NCBI GenBank assembly: GCA_002390525.1
Contig: DGPR01000049.1
Coordinates: 128,285 to 183,601, forward strand
Source of the DNA: Cellvibrionales bacterium UBA4435
GTDB lineage: Bacteria; Pseudomonadota; Gammaproteobacteria; Pseudomonadales; Porticoccaceae
DNA length: 55,317 nt
Reading direction: 5' to 3'
This document shows, one piece after another, positions 1 through 7,895 of the stretch; position 1 is the first letter of the stretch; every line of letters starts with the position of its first letter. The notes below the pieces were generated by a model. That model worked only from the letters and a program-made list of their open reading frames with translations. It did no database searches and was not told the DNA's origin. The position numbers and the translations under genes are program-made.

Positions 1-95
1 AAATATATATCATTCGTTATTGTAACTGTAATTTAAGTTTACCAGCAAAATTATTGGTATTCGACATTTTTTTGAGGGGGCTAGGAGATAAATTT

Positions 96-617
96 ATGAC
101 AAATAATGATGTATTACGTCGTATTCGTTATATCCTTGATTATGACGATGAAAAAATGCTTATTATTTCTAGCCTAGGAGGCAAGACTATATCCGTTGAT
201 GACTTAATTAAAAAATTGAAGAAAAGTACTGAATCAGATTTTTTAAATTGTAGTGACAGCTATCTTGCTGCATTCCTTAACGGTTTAATTATTGAGAAAA
301 GAGGGAAAAAAGAAGGCTTACAGCCCTTGCCTGAAAAAAAATTAAATAACAATATGATATTCACTAAGCTAAAAATTGCGTTTCATTTGAAATCGGATGA
401 TATTTTAGAAATACTCAGTTTAGCAGATTTTGAATTAAGTTCGCACGAACTAAGTTCTTTCTTTCGGAAAAGAACCCACAAAAATTATAGAGAGTGCAAA
501 GATCAGGTTTTAAGATATTTTCTTAAAGGACTGCAGCTAAAATACAGAAACCCAGATGCTAAGATGGATAAACTTAAAAACTCGGTTTGGAAATCCCTAT
601 CTGCTCAGGGAAAATAA
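96..617 (+). CDS. DUF1456 family protein (YehS-like)
   Basis: The 173-residue product resembles E. coli YehS, a DUF1456 protein of unknown biochemical function. The family is built from two similar helical repeats. Both are visible: an N-terminal copy opening with NDVLRRIRYIL and containing SSYLAAFLNGLI-like sequence, and a second copy containing LKIAFHLKSDDIL and ending in CKDQVLRYFLKGLQLK. The frame is open back to an ATG at 54, but the ATG at 96 has an AGGAG-type ribosome site at 83-88 and begins exactly at the family's conserved first motif, so I chose it. A sigma-54-type promoter for the next gene starts ten bases after the stop. Family assignment is strong; function is unknown. Confidence 0.85.
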   Translation: MTNNDVLRRIRYILDYDDEKMLIISSLGGKTISVDDLIKKLKKSTESDFLNCSDSYLAAFLNGLIIEKRGKKEGLQPLPEKKLNNNMIFTKLKIAFHLKSDDILEILSLADFELSSHELSSFFRKRTHKNYRECKDQVLRYFLKGLQLKYRNPDAKMDKLKNSVWKSLSAQGK

Positions 618-626
618 TCATCTCAA

Positions 627-642
627 TGGCATAATTCTTGCA
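627..642 (+). promoter_or_regulatory. Sigma-54 (RpoN) promoter upstream of amt
   Basis: TGGCATAATTCTTGCA matches the RpoN -24/-12 pattern TGGCA-N6-TTGCA. The GG (628-629) and GC (640-641) are separated by exactly ten bases, as the family requires. Transcription would begin near 653, about 110 bases before the chosen amt start. Control of an ammonium transporter by RpoN with NtrC is well known in proteobacteria, which supports the call. Confidence 0.75.
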
Positions 643-711
643 TCATTAAAATAAAAAGATAGATTATTAACACTAAGATACGTAAATTAACTAATATTTG
701 ATCTAAATCAG

Positions 712-736
712 TGCACCTTGAATGTAAGAATGCACC
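712..736 (+). promoter_or_regulatory. Two TGCACC half-sites, possible NtrC binding
   Basis: TGCACC occurs at 712-717 and again at 731-736, 19 bases apart in the same orientation. TGCACC is the half-site of the NtrC operator (TGCACCA, short AT spacer, TGGTGCA). The second copy continues as TGCACCAATATTGCTCA, which keeps part of the opposite half. They lie downstream of the sigma-54 promoter, inside the amt leader, which is unusual for an activator site. Binding is inference. Confidence 0.35.
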
Positions 737-762
737 AATATTGCTCAATAGGATTATATGTC

Positions 763-2073
763 ATGCTAAAACGGTTAAACCAAAAATATAGATTAACATG
801 GTCTTTACTTACTCTGATAATTCCTAGTTTAGGGTATGCAGACTCACTAAACGGTGCCAATACAGCATGGATTATAACTGCTACCGCACTAGTGTTATTT
901 ATGACTATTCCTGGTCTCTCACTTTTTTACAGTGGCTTGGTTCGTGTAAAAAATGTCCTCTCTGTGTTAATGCAATGCTTCGCTATAACATGTGTATCCT
1001 CAGTTATTTGGTTAATTTGTGGTTATAGTCTTGCATTTGGTGACGGTGGCTCACTCAATTCTTTTATCGGAAACCTCAATAATGTCATGCTCGCTAATGT
1101 TTTTGAAGATACTTTAAGCGGTGATATACCCGAATCTGTTTTCGTGATGTTTCAAATGACATTCGCCGTAATAACGCCAGCATTAATTGTTGGAGCTTTT
1201 GCTGAAAGGATTAAATTTTCTGCAGTATTAATTTTTAGTAGCGTATGGTTAATTTTAGTTTATGTACCTATCACACACTGGGTTTGGGGTGGAGGCTGGC
1301 TAATGCAGCTAGGCCTCCTGGATTTCGCTGGTGGAACAGTCGTACACATAACAGCTGGCACGGCTGCTTTAGTAGCAGCATTAGTTATTGGTAACAGAAG
1401 AGGTTTTCAGCAACAGCCCATGACACCGCATAACTTAACACTTACTGTTATTGGGGCTGGAATGTTGTGGGTAGGGTGGTTTGGATTTAATGCTGGATCA
1501 GCATTGGCGGCCAACGGGGATGCTGGAATGGCAATGCTTGTAACTCACATATCTGCAGCAACAGCATCTCTAGCTTGGATGATGATGGAGTGGTTGAAGC
1601 ATGGGAAACCATCCGTATTAGGCATTGTGACCGGCATGGTCGCAGGACTTGGGACTATAACACCAGCTTCAGGTTTTGTGGGTCCTGGTGGAGCTTTAGC
1701 TATTGGATTTTCAGCAGGAATTGTTTGTTACTATGCAACACAATTAATAAAACAAACGCTTAAAATCGATGATTCATTGGACGTTTTTCCTGTACACGGG
1801 GTAGGTGGCATATTAGGAACAATTTTAGGTGGATTTTTTATCTCAAGTGAACTCGGAGTTTTTAGTGGTCAGGGTCTTTCCGAAGGCGTCACGATAATGA
1901 GTCAATTAAGCATCCAAATGATTGGTGTGGTAAGTACTTTTTGTTATACCGCTGTCGTTACTTACATTATACTCAAAATCATTGACGCTACATTAGGTCT
2001 TCGTACATCAAAAGATGATGAAGATTATGGTCTTGATGTAACTCAGCATAATGAACGTGGTTATGACCTATAA
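763..2073 (+). CDS. amt: Ammonium transporter, Amt family
   Basis: The product is an inner-membrane ammonium channel of the Amt/Rh family (436 residues, about eleven transmembrane segments). The twin pore histidines appear in LDFAGGTVVHITAG and VFPVHGVGGILG, and the conserved NLNN and MFQMTFA segments are present. The frame is open to a TTG at 718. I chose the ATG at 763 because it has AGGA upstream and begins with a typical signal peptide (MLKRLNQ, a hydrophobic stretch, then SLGYA before DSLNGANTAW), as in AmtB-type proteins with a cleaved leader. It is preceded by a sigma-54 promoter. No glnK lies next to it, although amt is commonly paired with that PII gene. Confidence 0.95.
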   Translation: MLKRLNQKYRLTWSLLTLIIPSLGYADSLNGANTAWIITATALVLFMTIPGLSLFYSGLVRVKNVLSVLMQCFAITCVSSVIWLICGYSLAFGDGGSLNSFIGNLNNVMLANVFEDTLSGDIPESVFVMFQMTFAVITPALIVGAFAERIKFSAVLIFSSVWLILVYVPITHWVWGGGWLMQLGLLDFAGGTVVHITAGTAALVAALVIGNRRGFQQQPMTPHNLTLTVIGAGMLWVGWFGFNAGSALAANGDAGMAMLVTHISAATASLAWMMMEWLKHGKPSVLGIVTGMVAGLGTITPASGFVGPGGALAIGFSAGIVCYYATQLIKQTLKIDDSLDVFPVHGVGGILGTILGGFFISSELGVFSGQGLSEGVTIMSQLSIQMIGVVSTFCYTAVVTYIILKIIDATLGLRTSKDDEDYGLDVTQHNERGYDL

Positions 2074-2106
2074 TTCCTGCAGATAGACATATACAGCCAG
2101 GAAATT

Positions 2107-2139
2107 AGGTAGTCGCTTAACTCTACCTGTTTTCTTGTT
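2107..2139 (+). terminator. Probable rho-independent terminator after amt
   Basis: AGGTAG (2107-2112) and CTACCT (2123-2128) form a six-base-pair stem with a ten-base loop, followed by GTTTTCTTGTTTT. It lies between convergent amt and btuF and overlaps the last codons of btuF. The stem is short, so confidence is moderate. Confidence 0.45.
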
Positions 2140-3028
2140 TTCGAGATCTTTCTAGATAGTTACACATTTTTTCTGTACCTTCTATAATTCTTGGTCCATG
2201 TCTTACCAGTAAATCTGGATCTATGAAATATACTTGTTTATCTTTAACAGCCCTCATTGAAGCTCTATTTGCCCACCCACTTAACCATTTTTCTTCATTT
2301 TCTTTTTTAGTTCCCGCTATGATAACTTGAGGGTCAGATCTCACTAATGATTCCAAACTGACCTTTAACGCTTTGGGTATAGCTTTTGAAAAAATATTAA
2401 ACCCTCCACATAATTCAATGACATCAGAAATTAAGTGTCGCCCACTAACTGTCATAATTGGATTATCTGAGAGCTGATAAAAGACACTCATTTTTCGCTT
2501 ATCACTATAATTTTCTTTCAGTTGACTCAATCTATTGATAAATTTATTTGCCTCATTTTCACCTTTATCCTTAGCACCCAATAATATTCCAAGCTTTCGA
2601 ATTGTTGCAGCTACTCCTTCGAGTTTATCAGGTTCTGAGACATAAACAGAAAATCCCAAAGTCTTTAGTTTATGTATTGCTTCTGAGCCATTACCGGAAC
2701 CCCAAGCAAGAATAAGATCAGGCTGAATTTGTGCTATAGACTCGTAGCTAATTGTATTATGTGAGCCTACACGAGGAATTTTTTTTGCTGCCTCTGGGTA
2801 ATTACTAAAACTCATTACCCCTACCAATTTCTCTCCTTGATCTATCGCAAAAACTAGTTCTGTAAGATGCGGAGAAAGACTAATTACCCGCTGTGCTGGC
2901 TTTGCTAAAACAATCTCACTTCCCATATCATCAGTAATAGTTAGTCCAGTAACTGGATATGATAAAAGAATTGCGTTTACTCCAAAAATTATTAGGAAAT
3001 TCAACCATTGGATCAATTTCTTGTTCAT
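2123..3028 (-). CDS. btuF: Cobalamin ABC transporter, periplasmic binding protein
   Basis: A class III periplasmic binding protein (301 residues) of the BtuF/FepB fold, expected to hand vitamin B12 to the BtuCD permease. It has an N-terminal signal segment (MNKKLIQWLNFLIIFG). The glutamate-bearing SPHLTELVFA motif, typical of docking to FecCD permeases, is present, as are the IQPDLILAWGSGN and LCGGFNIF segments. I use the ATG at 3028, with AAGGGC upstream, rather than the one at 3052, because it starts a clean signal peptide. It is the last gene of the btuB-cobO-btuC-btuD-btuF unit, 61 bases after btuD. Alone it could bind heme or a siderophore, but the riboswitch, BtuB and CobO point to cobalamin. 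Confidence 0.85.
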   Translation of the reverse strand: MNKKLIQWLNFLIIFGVNAILLSYPVTGLTITDDMGSEIVLAKPAQRVISLSPHLTELVFAIDQGEKLVGVMSFSNYPEAAKKIPRVGSHNTISYESIAQIQPDLILAWGSGNGSEAIHKLKTLGFSVYVSEPDKLEGVAATIRKLGILLGAKDKGENEANKFINRLSQLKENYSDKRKMSVFYQLSDNPIMTVSGRHLISDVIELCGGFNIFSKAIPKALKVSLESLVRSDPQVIIAGTKKENEEKWLSGWANRASMRAVKDKQVYFIDPDLLVRHGPRIIEGTEKMCNYLERSRKQENR

Positions 3029-3089
3029 TTGTAAGCCCTTAACTATCAACAATAAATATAAGTTAATAAATTACTGGTAGGAACCTCAT

Positions 3090-3875
3090 CTAGATAACGA
3101 TAAGAAGTTTTTTATTCTCAGGATTTTCTTGAACTTTTACTCGTACACCAAAAACCTGCTCTATATTTTCTGCAGTAAAAACCTCTTTTGGTAAACCAGT
3201 TTTTACTGGTTTACCGCACTCCATCATTATGACCTGATCAGAGCATTTGGCTGCTAAATTTAAATCATGCATAACCAATAAAATACCTACACCCCTAGAA
3301 GAAAAACTACTGACTATCTCCAGTGTTAATTGCTGGTGAGCCAAGTCAAAAGAAGAAGTTGGTTCATCTAAAAGCAAAAATCGATCAGTATGATCCTTTT
3401 GTTTTGTATCTAGGTCCCATATTTGGGCCAGACTTCTAGCTAAATGTATACGTTGTTTTTCCCCGCCCGATAACTGAGTATATTGACGATTCGCTAGATA
3501 AGTTGCATCTACAATTTTTAAAGCAGTAGCTACAATCTCATCATCTCTTATTGAACCAGTATCATGAGGAGTTCTGGCTAATAGAACAACTTCCTCAGCA
3601 GTAAAAGGGAAATCTAACGAAGAGTGCTGTGTTAGAACCGATAAAGATTTTGCTCTATCAATAGGATCCCAATTATTAATATCTTTCCCATTAAATATTA
3701 TAGAGCCAGATGTCGGTGAAATATCATTCGATAAGCAACGAAGTAGGGACGTTTTACCTGCTCCATTCGGGCCAACTATTGTTGTAATTTTTCCTGGCAA
3801 AATAGAAACATTAACGTCTCGCAACAAAAAGACCCCAGAACAATTAAGTGATAATTTTTCGGCTACAAGGGACAT
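3090..3875 (-). CDS. btuD: Cobalamin ABC transporter, ATP-binding protein
   Basis: A cytoplasmic ATPase subunit (261 residues) of a FecCDE-type importer. Walker A GPNGAGKT (about 35-42), signature LSGGEKQ (135-141), Walker B FLLLDEPTS (166-174) and switch histidine VMHD (203) are all intact. The annotated ATG at 3875 lies five bases after the btuC stop and starts MSLVAEKLSL; a longer frame reaches 3920 but would overlap btuC by 40 bases. The sequence resembles HmuV/BtuD proteins. Its place between btuC and btuF and behind the B12 riboswitch makes cobalamin the likely substrate. Confidence 0.88.
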   Translation of the reverse strand: MSLVAEKLSLNCSGVFLLRDVNVSILPGKITTIVGPNGAGKTSLLRCLSNDISPTSGSIIFNGKDINNWDPIDRAKSLSVLTQHSSLDFPFTAEEVVLLARTPHDTGSIRDDEIVATALKIVDATYLANRQYTQLSGGEKQRIHLARSLAQIWDLDTKQKDHTDRFLLLDEPTSSFDLAHQQLTLEIVSSFSSRGVGILLVMHDLNLAAKCSDQVIMMECGKPVKTGLPKEVFTAENIEQVFGVRVKVQENPENKKLLIVI

Positions 3876-3880
3876 AAGTA

Positions 3881-4945
3881 TTATCTCTGGATGCGGTGAT
3901 GATTTTTGGTGAGCAACCAAAAGAAAAATGGTACGCCCAGGAGTGCTGTTAAAATACCAGTAGGTAGTTCAGCTGGGGCAACTATAATGCGCGCGAAACT
4001 ATCAGCTACGATTAAAAGAATTGCGCCAAGTGCAGCTGAGCTAGGTATTAAATATCTATGGTCAGGACCGATGACTAGGCGAACCATATGAGGAACAACC
4101 AAACCCACAAAGGAAATCATACCTGCTACGGCAACTGATGTGCCAACTCCTATTGCTGTCAATAAAATAATTCGCTGCTTCACTCTCTCTGTATCTATAC
4201 CTAGGTGCCGTGCTTCTGATTCACCTAGTAAGAATGCATTAAGAGCTTGGCTTTGATTGGGAAGCGTTATTAACAATATGCTAGCAGCGATTCCAGCGAT
4301 TCCAACACGAAACCAATTAGCTGCGTCCAAGCTACCCATTTGCCATAAACTCATACGCCGCAACATCTCATTATCTGCAATAAAGCTAAATATCCCGTTT
4401 AAGGCCCCAGCTAAAGCGCTAATTGCAATGCCAACAAGTAGCATAGTCGGAACAGAAGTTCCAGTGGAAGAAGTCGATAATCGGTAAACTAATAAGACGG
4501 CCAAAGCGCCACCTGTAGATGCGCCAAAAGCGACTAATGTGAGCCCAAAAAAACTACTGCTATGAAGCCAAGTACTACAAAATATAATCACAAAACTAGC
4601 ACCTGCGGATGCACCGCTGGAAACACCAATTAATGAGGGATCTGCTAAAGGGTTTCTAAACAATCCCTGCATCACTGCTCCGCAACATGCTAAACAAGCA
4701 CCCACTAAAGCGGCCAAGACTACTCGTGGAAATCGAATTGCGGAAAGAATGACCTCTTCATGGGAAACGCTCGCTTGATTCGATATATTGCTACCGAAAT
4801 CTGTGATACTGAGCATGCTTACCAATGAATCTATAAACTTAGCAGGAGAGATAAAAACAGGGCCGACTAAAGCAGCTAAGATCATCATCGGTATCAATGA
4901 AAAAAAGAGGATCAACGTAAATTTACGTGATCTGGCGCCTCTCAA
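3881..4945 (-). CDS. btuC: Cobalamin ABC transporter, permease
   Basis: A polytopic inner-membrane permease (354 residues) of the FecCD/BtuC family. Hallmarks are GAVMQGLFRNPLADPSLIG and the GMISFVGLVVPHMVRLVIG segment that contacts the ATPase, plus SFARIIVAPAELPTGILTA near the C-terminus. Translation appears to start at a TTG (4945) with GGAG eight bases upstream; no ATG in this frame would retain the first transmembrane helix. It begins 15 bases after cobO, so the two are probably co-transcribed. Confidence 0.88.
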   Translation of the reverse strand: MRGARSRKFTLILFFSLIPMMILAALVGPVFISPAKFIDSLVSMLSITDFGSNISNQASVSHEEVILSAIRFPRVVLAALVGACLACCGAVMQGLFRNPLADPSLIGVSSGASAGASFVIIFCSTWLHSSSFFGLTLVAFGASTGGALAVLLVYRLSTSSTGTSVPTMLLVGIAISALAGALNGIFSFIADNEMLRRMSLWQMGSLDAANWFRVGIAGIAASILLITLPNQSQALNAFLLGESEARHLGIDTERVKQRIILLTAIGVGTSVAVAGMISFVGLVVPHMVRLVIGPDHRYLIPSSAALGAILLIVADSFARIIVAPAELPTGILTALLGVPFFFWLLTKNHHRIQR

Positions 4946-4960
4946 AGAGATTTCTCCATT

Positions 4961-5569
4961 CTAGTAATCTACGCCTTTACGCGCTTTAATATTCGACTGG
5001 TAGGCATGTTTGATATCTTTTATTTCTGAAACGGTATCAGCTATATCCTTTAAAGAGTTTCCACCACCTCTACCGGTTACTACAACGCTTTGACTGGGCG
5101 GTCGATTCGATAAAGCTTTGGTTACCATAGACTCGTCAAGGTATTTGTAACTGAGCATATAGGTTAGCTCGTCTATAATAACTAGATGGTAACTTGGATC
5201 AGACAGCATCGGCTCTACTACCTTCCAGGTGGTTTGTGCTGCAGCAATATCTGCATCACGATCTTGAGTATCCCAAGTAAACCCGGTACCCATTTGATAA
5301 AAATCCACTTGGGGGCAATGATCTCTAAGATATAATTCTTCGCCTGATAACTGTTCACCTTTTATGAACTGAACCACGCCAACCTTGTATCCATAACCAA
5401 GTGAGCGAACAACCATACCGAAAGCAGAACTACTTTTACCTTTCCCGTCTCCTGTAAGGAGAATCATAACACCTTTTTCTTGATCGCATGCTTCGATATG
5501 CTGATCCACCTTTTCTTTTAATTTTTGCATTTTGCGCTTTTGACGCTCAGCTTGGTTTTCATCAGCCAT
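4961..5569 (-). CDS. cobO: Cob(I)alamin adenosyltransferase, CobO/BtuR type
   Basis: Transfers the adenosyl group of ATP to cob(I)yrinic acid diamide or cobalamin, giving adenosylcobalamin (cytoplasm, 202 residues). The P-loop TGDGKGKSSSAFG, the VVQFIKG strand, the VIIDELTYML Walker-B-like segment and VVVTGRGG are all present. I chose the ATG at 5569 over one 15 bases upstream because GGGGGG lies at the right distance. It sits between btuB and btuC, so imported corrinoid can be activated at once. Adenosylcobalamin is also the ligand of the riboswitch in front of the operon. Confidence 0.93.
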   Translation of the reverse strand: MADENQAERQKRKMQKLKEKVDQHIEACDQEKGVMILLTGDGKGKSSSAFGMVVRSLGYGYKVGVVQFIKGEQLSGEELYLRDHCPQVDFYQMGTGFTWDTQDRDADIAAAQTTWKVVEPMLSDPSYHLVIIDELTYMLSYKYLDESMVTKALSNRPPSQSVVVTGRGGGNSLKDIADTVSEIKDIKHAYQSNIKARKGVDY

Positions 5570-5600
5570 TGTATTCCCCCCCAAGTATCTAAACGATCAA

Positions 5601-7466
5601 TTATAGCGCATAAGTAAGCTTTAATACCCAGTTAGAGCCATCCGTATGATAGTTTTCACTAGTCGTGTAATGCTTATCAAACACATTATTAGCCTTCAAC
5701 TGCATCTTAACCTTTTCGGCGAGTTGGTAACTAAAACGAAAATCTAACAGACCATAGCCTCCTAAACTCCCGGTATTAGTTGTATTAGTATAGCGCTTAC
5801 TAGTTGCATTGAAAGATGTTCCGGCATCCCAGCGAGAAAAGCTACGATCAATATCGAAAGTAAATTTCTTTTGGGCGCGTTTTTGAAGAAGCTTATCTGT
5901 TGTTTGATTGCGTGGATCTGTATAAGAAAAACTGGTAGTAATATCCCATCCAGCAAGACTGGTATCTGCCTTAAACTCACCACCTTTAATTTTAGCGCTA
6001 TCGACATTAGAGGGAATCCATTGATATGGATATGCCTCTGTAGGATTAGGGGCCCATTCAATAAGATTATCAATACGATTCTGATAAATGGAAGCTTCCC
6101 ATTTCCATACAGTATAATCTCCCCTGAATCCTAACTCAAAATTCTCGGAATCCTCTGGAAGAAGGTCTGGATTACCAGCACCATACTCCCCTATGGGCCA
6201 GTATAGATCATTATAGGTTGGTGCTTTAAAGGCTTCTCCCCAACTAAAAATAACTCGGTGACTTTTGCCTAGCTGTGCTCCTAATGAGATATTACTTGTG
6301 TTTTGTTTTCCATTCTCTTCGTTATCATCCTCGCGGTATCCTAAAACATAGTCAAAAATAGAAAAATTTCCCTGATATTGAATGAAATATGCACGGTTCA
6401 TTCTATCTCGAGCAGGGACTCCTTGAGTATCAGTATAATCTGTACTAGCAACTAACTCGTCGTCATATAAATCTACGCCAAACGTTATTATCTGTTCATT
6501 AAATATTTCAATATCATTTTGCCAGGAATACTGATCTTTAGTAGTGCGAAAATCTGATATATGAGACCCGTCTATACCGTTGGTATCATCGATATCGTCC
6601 ATGGATCGGCCCATAGAAATTTTAGAAAGCCACCAATCTCTTAAGGGTGCACTGACACTAAATCCTATATTTTGTATTATGCTATCTGAAAAGCTATCCC
6701 TATCCGGATATGATGATCCATCTAAATAAATACGGGAGTGAGATTCTAAAAAGCTGAGTCCAACATCAACACCGTTATCAAATGTATACCCAAAATTAGT
6801 GTTAATCGAAAAGTTTTTGTAACCATCGCTATCTCGATTCTGTTGTGAATCATCTTTTAATACATCAATTCCGTCTGTTTCCAAGTATGATAGATCAATC
6901 GAATAACGTAACTGATTGTATGCTCCACGTGTTGCTACGGCTGTTCTTTTCAGGACATTAGATCCCACCTCAGTGGAAACAATTGTTGAAGGTTTAAAAT
7001 CACCTTTTTTGGTAAATATTTGAATTACCCCACCTACTGCATCACTGCCGTAAATACTTGATTTAGCGCCACGTACAATCTCTATACGTTCTATCTGACT
7101 GGGATCTATAAACTGGTAAGAAGTACTGCCCAGGCTCGCAGAATTAATTCGTTGACCGTCTACTAAAAATAATGCATGACTTGTATTTGAGCCACGTATA
7201 AACAAAGCAGGAGTGGTTCCTGTCCCTCCATTTCTCGCGATGTCAATACCAGGAACGTGATGAAATAAATCAAGCAAATCTGTAGGTTGATATCTTTCAA
7301 TATCTTCAGTGCTTATGACTGTCGTTGATGCAAGCACTTGATTTATTGTTTGTGGCGTACGTGTAGCAGTAACTACGACTTCTGCGATACTTTCTTTTAT
7401 AGTTTTTGTATCAGCAGAAAGTGAAAGTGAAAAGCAGAAAATAAAGCTATGAATAAAAAATTTCAT
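5601..7466 (-). CDS. btuB: TonB-dependent vitamin B12 outer-membrane receptor
   Basis: An outer-membrane TonB-dependent transporter (621 residues). It has a signal peptide (MKFFIHSFIFCFSLSLSA), a TonB-box-like EVVVTATRTP, a plug domain (VPGIDIARNGG, LFIRGSNTSHALFLVDGQR, IERIEIVRGAKSSIYGSDAVGGVI) and a C-terminal beta barrel ending NWVLKLTYAL with a terminal aromatic-rich strand. The ATG at 7466 has TAGGAT upstream and starts the signal peptide directly; an upstream ATG at 7520 is less likely. The cobalamin riboswitch about 130 bases upstream identifies the substrate. First gene of the B12 operon. Confidence 0.93.
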   Translation of the reverse strand: MKFFIHSFIFCFSLSLSADTKTIKESIAEVVVTATRTPQTINQVLASTTVISTEDIERYQPTDLLDLFHHVPGIDIARNGGTGTTPALFIRGSNTSHALFLVDGQRINSASLGSTSYQFIDPSQIERIEIVRGAKSSIYGSDAVGGVIQIFTKKGDFKPSTIVSTEVGSNVLKRTAVATRGAYNQLRYSIDLSYLETDGIDVLKDDSQQNRDSDGYKNFSINTNFGYTFDNGVDVGLSFLESHSRIYLDGSSYPDRDSFSDSIIQNIGFSVSAPLRDWWLSKISMGRSMDDIDDTNGIDGSHISDFRTTKDQYSWQNDIEIFNEQIITFGVDLYDDELVASTDYTDTQGVPARDRMNRAYFIQYQGNFSIFDYVLGYREDDNEENGKQNTSNISLGAQLGKSHRVIFSWGEAFKAPTYNDLYWPIGEYGAGNPDLLPEDSENFELGFRGDYTVWKWEASIYQNRIDNLIEWAPNPTEAYPYQWIPSNVDSAKIKGGEFKADTSLAGWDITTSFSYTDPRNQTTDKLLQKRAQKKFTFDIDRSFSRWDAGTSFNATSKRYTNTTNTGSLGGYGLLDFRFSYQLAEKVKMQLKANNVFDKHYTTSENYHTDGSNWVLKLTYAL

Positions 7467-7588
7467 TGAATAAATCCTATTTGTTCGACCCCGAACAATA
7501 TTGAGCCAGAAAATATCCACGAGAAAAGGTGTGTGAAGAAATGAAAATAGAATCTAGATATTCAAGATGCCACAGCAAAATTCACGCC

Positions 7589-7826
7589 ACCACGCCCCGT
7601 GGTTCGTTTGTATAGCTATAGGCCGGTCTCCGGACTTATGAGTAGTTTCCTAGCTAAATTACCTTCCCATACTAATGTACAGTGGTTGTTTAATTTAACT
7701 TCGATTCATTAATAAAAATGATCGTCTCATTTACCGTTGCGGGGGCAGTATCAGAATTAAAGTCGCTCATATCGAGCTTCAATGCACTGATTTCCCGTTT
7801 CACCCAAGATACTGATATGTAAATTA
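7589..7826 (-). promoter_or_regulatory. Cobalamin (adenosylcobalamin) riboswitch
   Basis: Reading the minus strand, the conserved elements come in order. GGGTGAAACGGGAA (near 7806-7792) is followed by CTGCCCCCGCAACGGTAA (near 7749-7732). The B12 box AAGTCCGGAGACCGGCC is at 7637-7621. A 3' hairpin follows (ACCACG at 7603-7598 pairing with CGTGGT at 7594-7589, loop GGG), in the place of the stem that makes the loop-loop contact. It lies about 120 bases before btuB. No T-run follows the hairpin, so control of translation is more likely than termination. Boundaries are approximate. Confidence 0.93.
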
Positions 7827-7854
7827 GGCACCTATTGCGTTAACAATCATTTGC

Positions 7855-7883
7855 AAAGTAACGTCTTCTAAGCTCAATGTCAA
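7855..7883 (-). promoter_or_regulatory. Candidate promoter of the btuB operon
   Basis: On the minus strand a perfect -35 TTGACA (7883-7878) is followed, after 17 bases, by TACTTT (7860-7855), a weak -10. The start point would be near 7848, just before the riboswitch. The -35 quality and position support it; the poor -10 limits confidence. Confidence 0.45.
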
Positions 7884-7895
7884 CGAAGGATTTTG

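Noticed and set aside
3090..4945. Heme or siderophore importer instead of B12
   Set aside because: The ATPase and permease alone would allow it, but the riboswitch, btuB and cobO in the same unit favour cobalamin.
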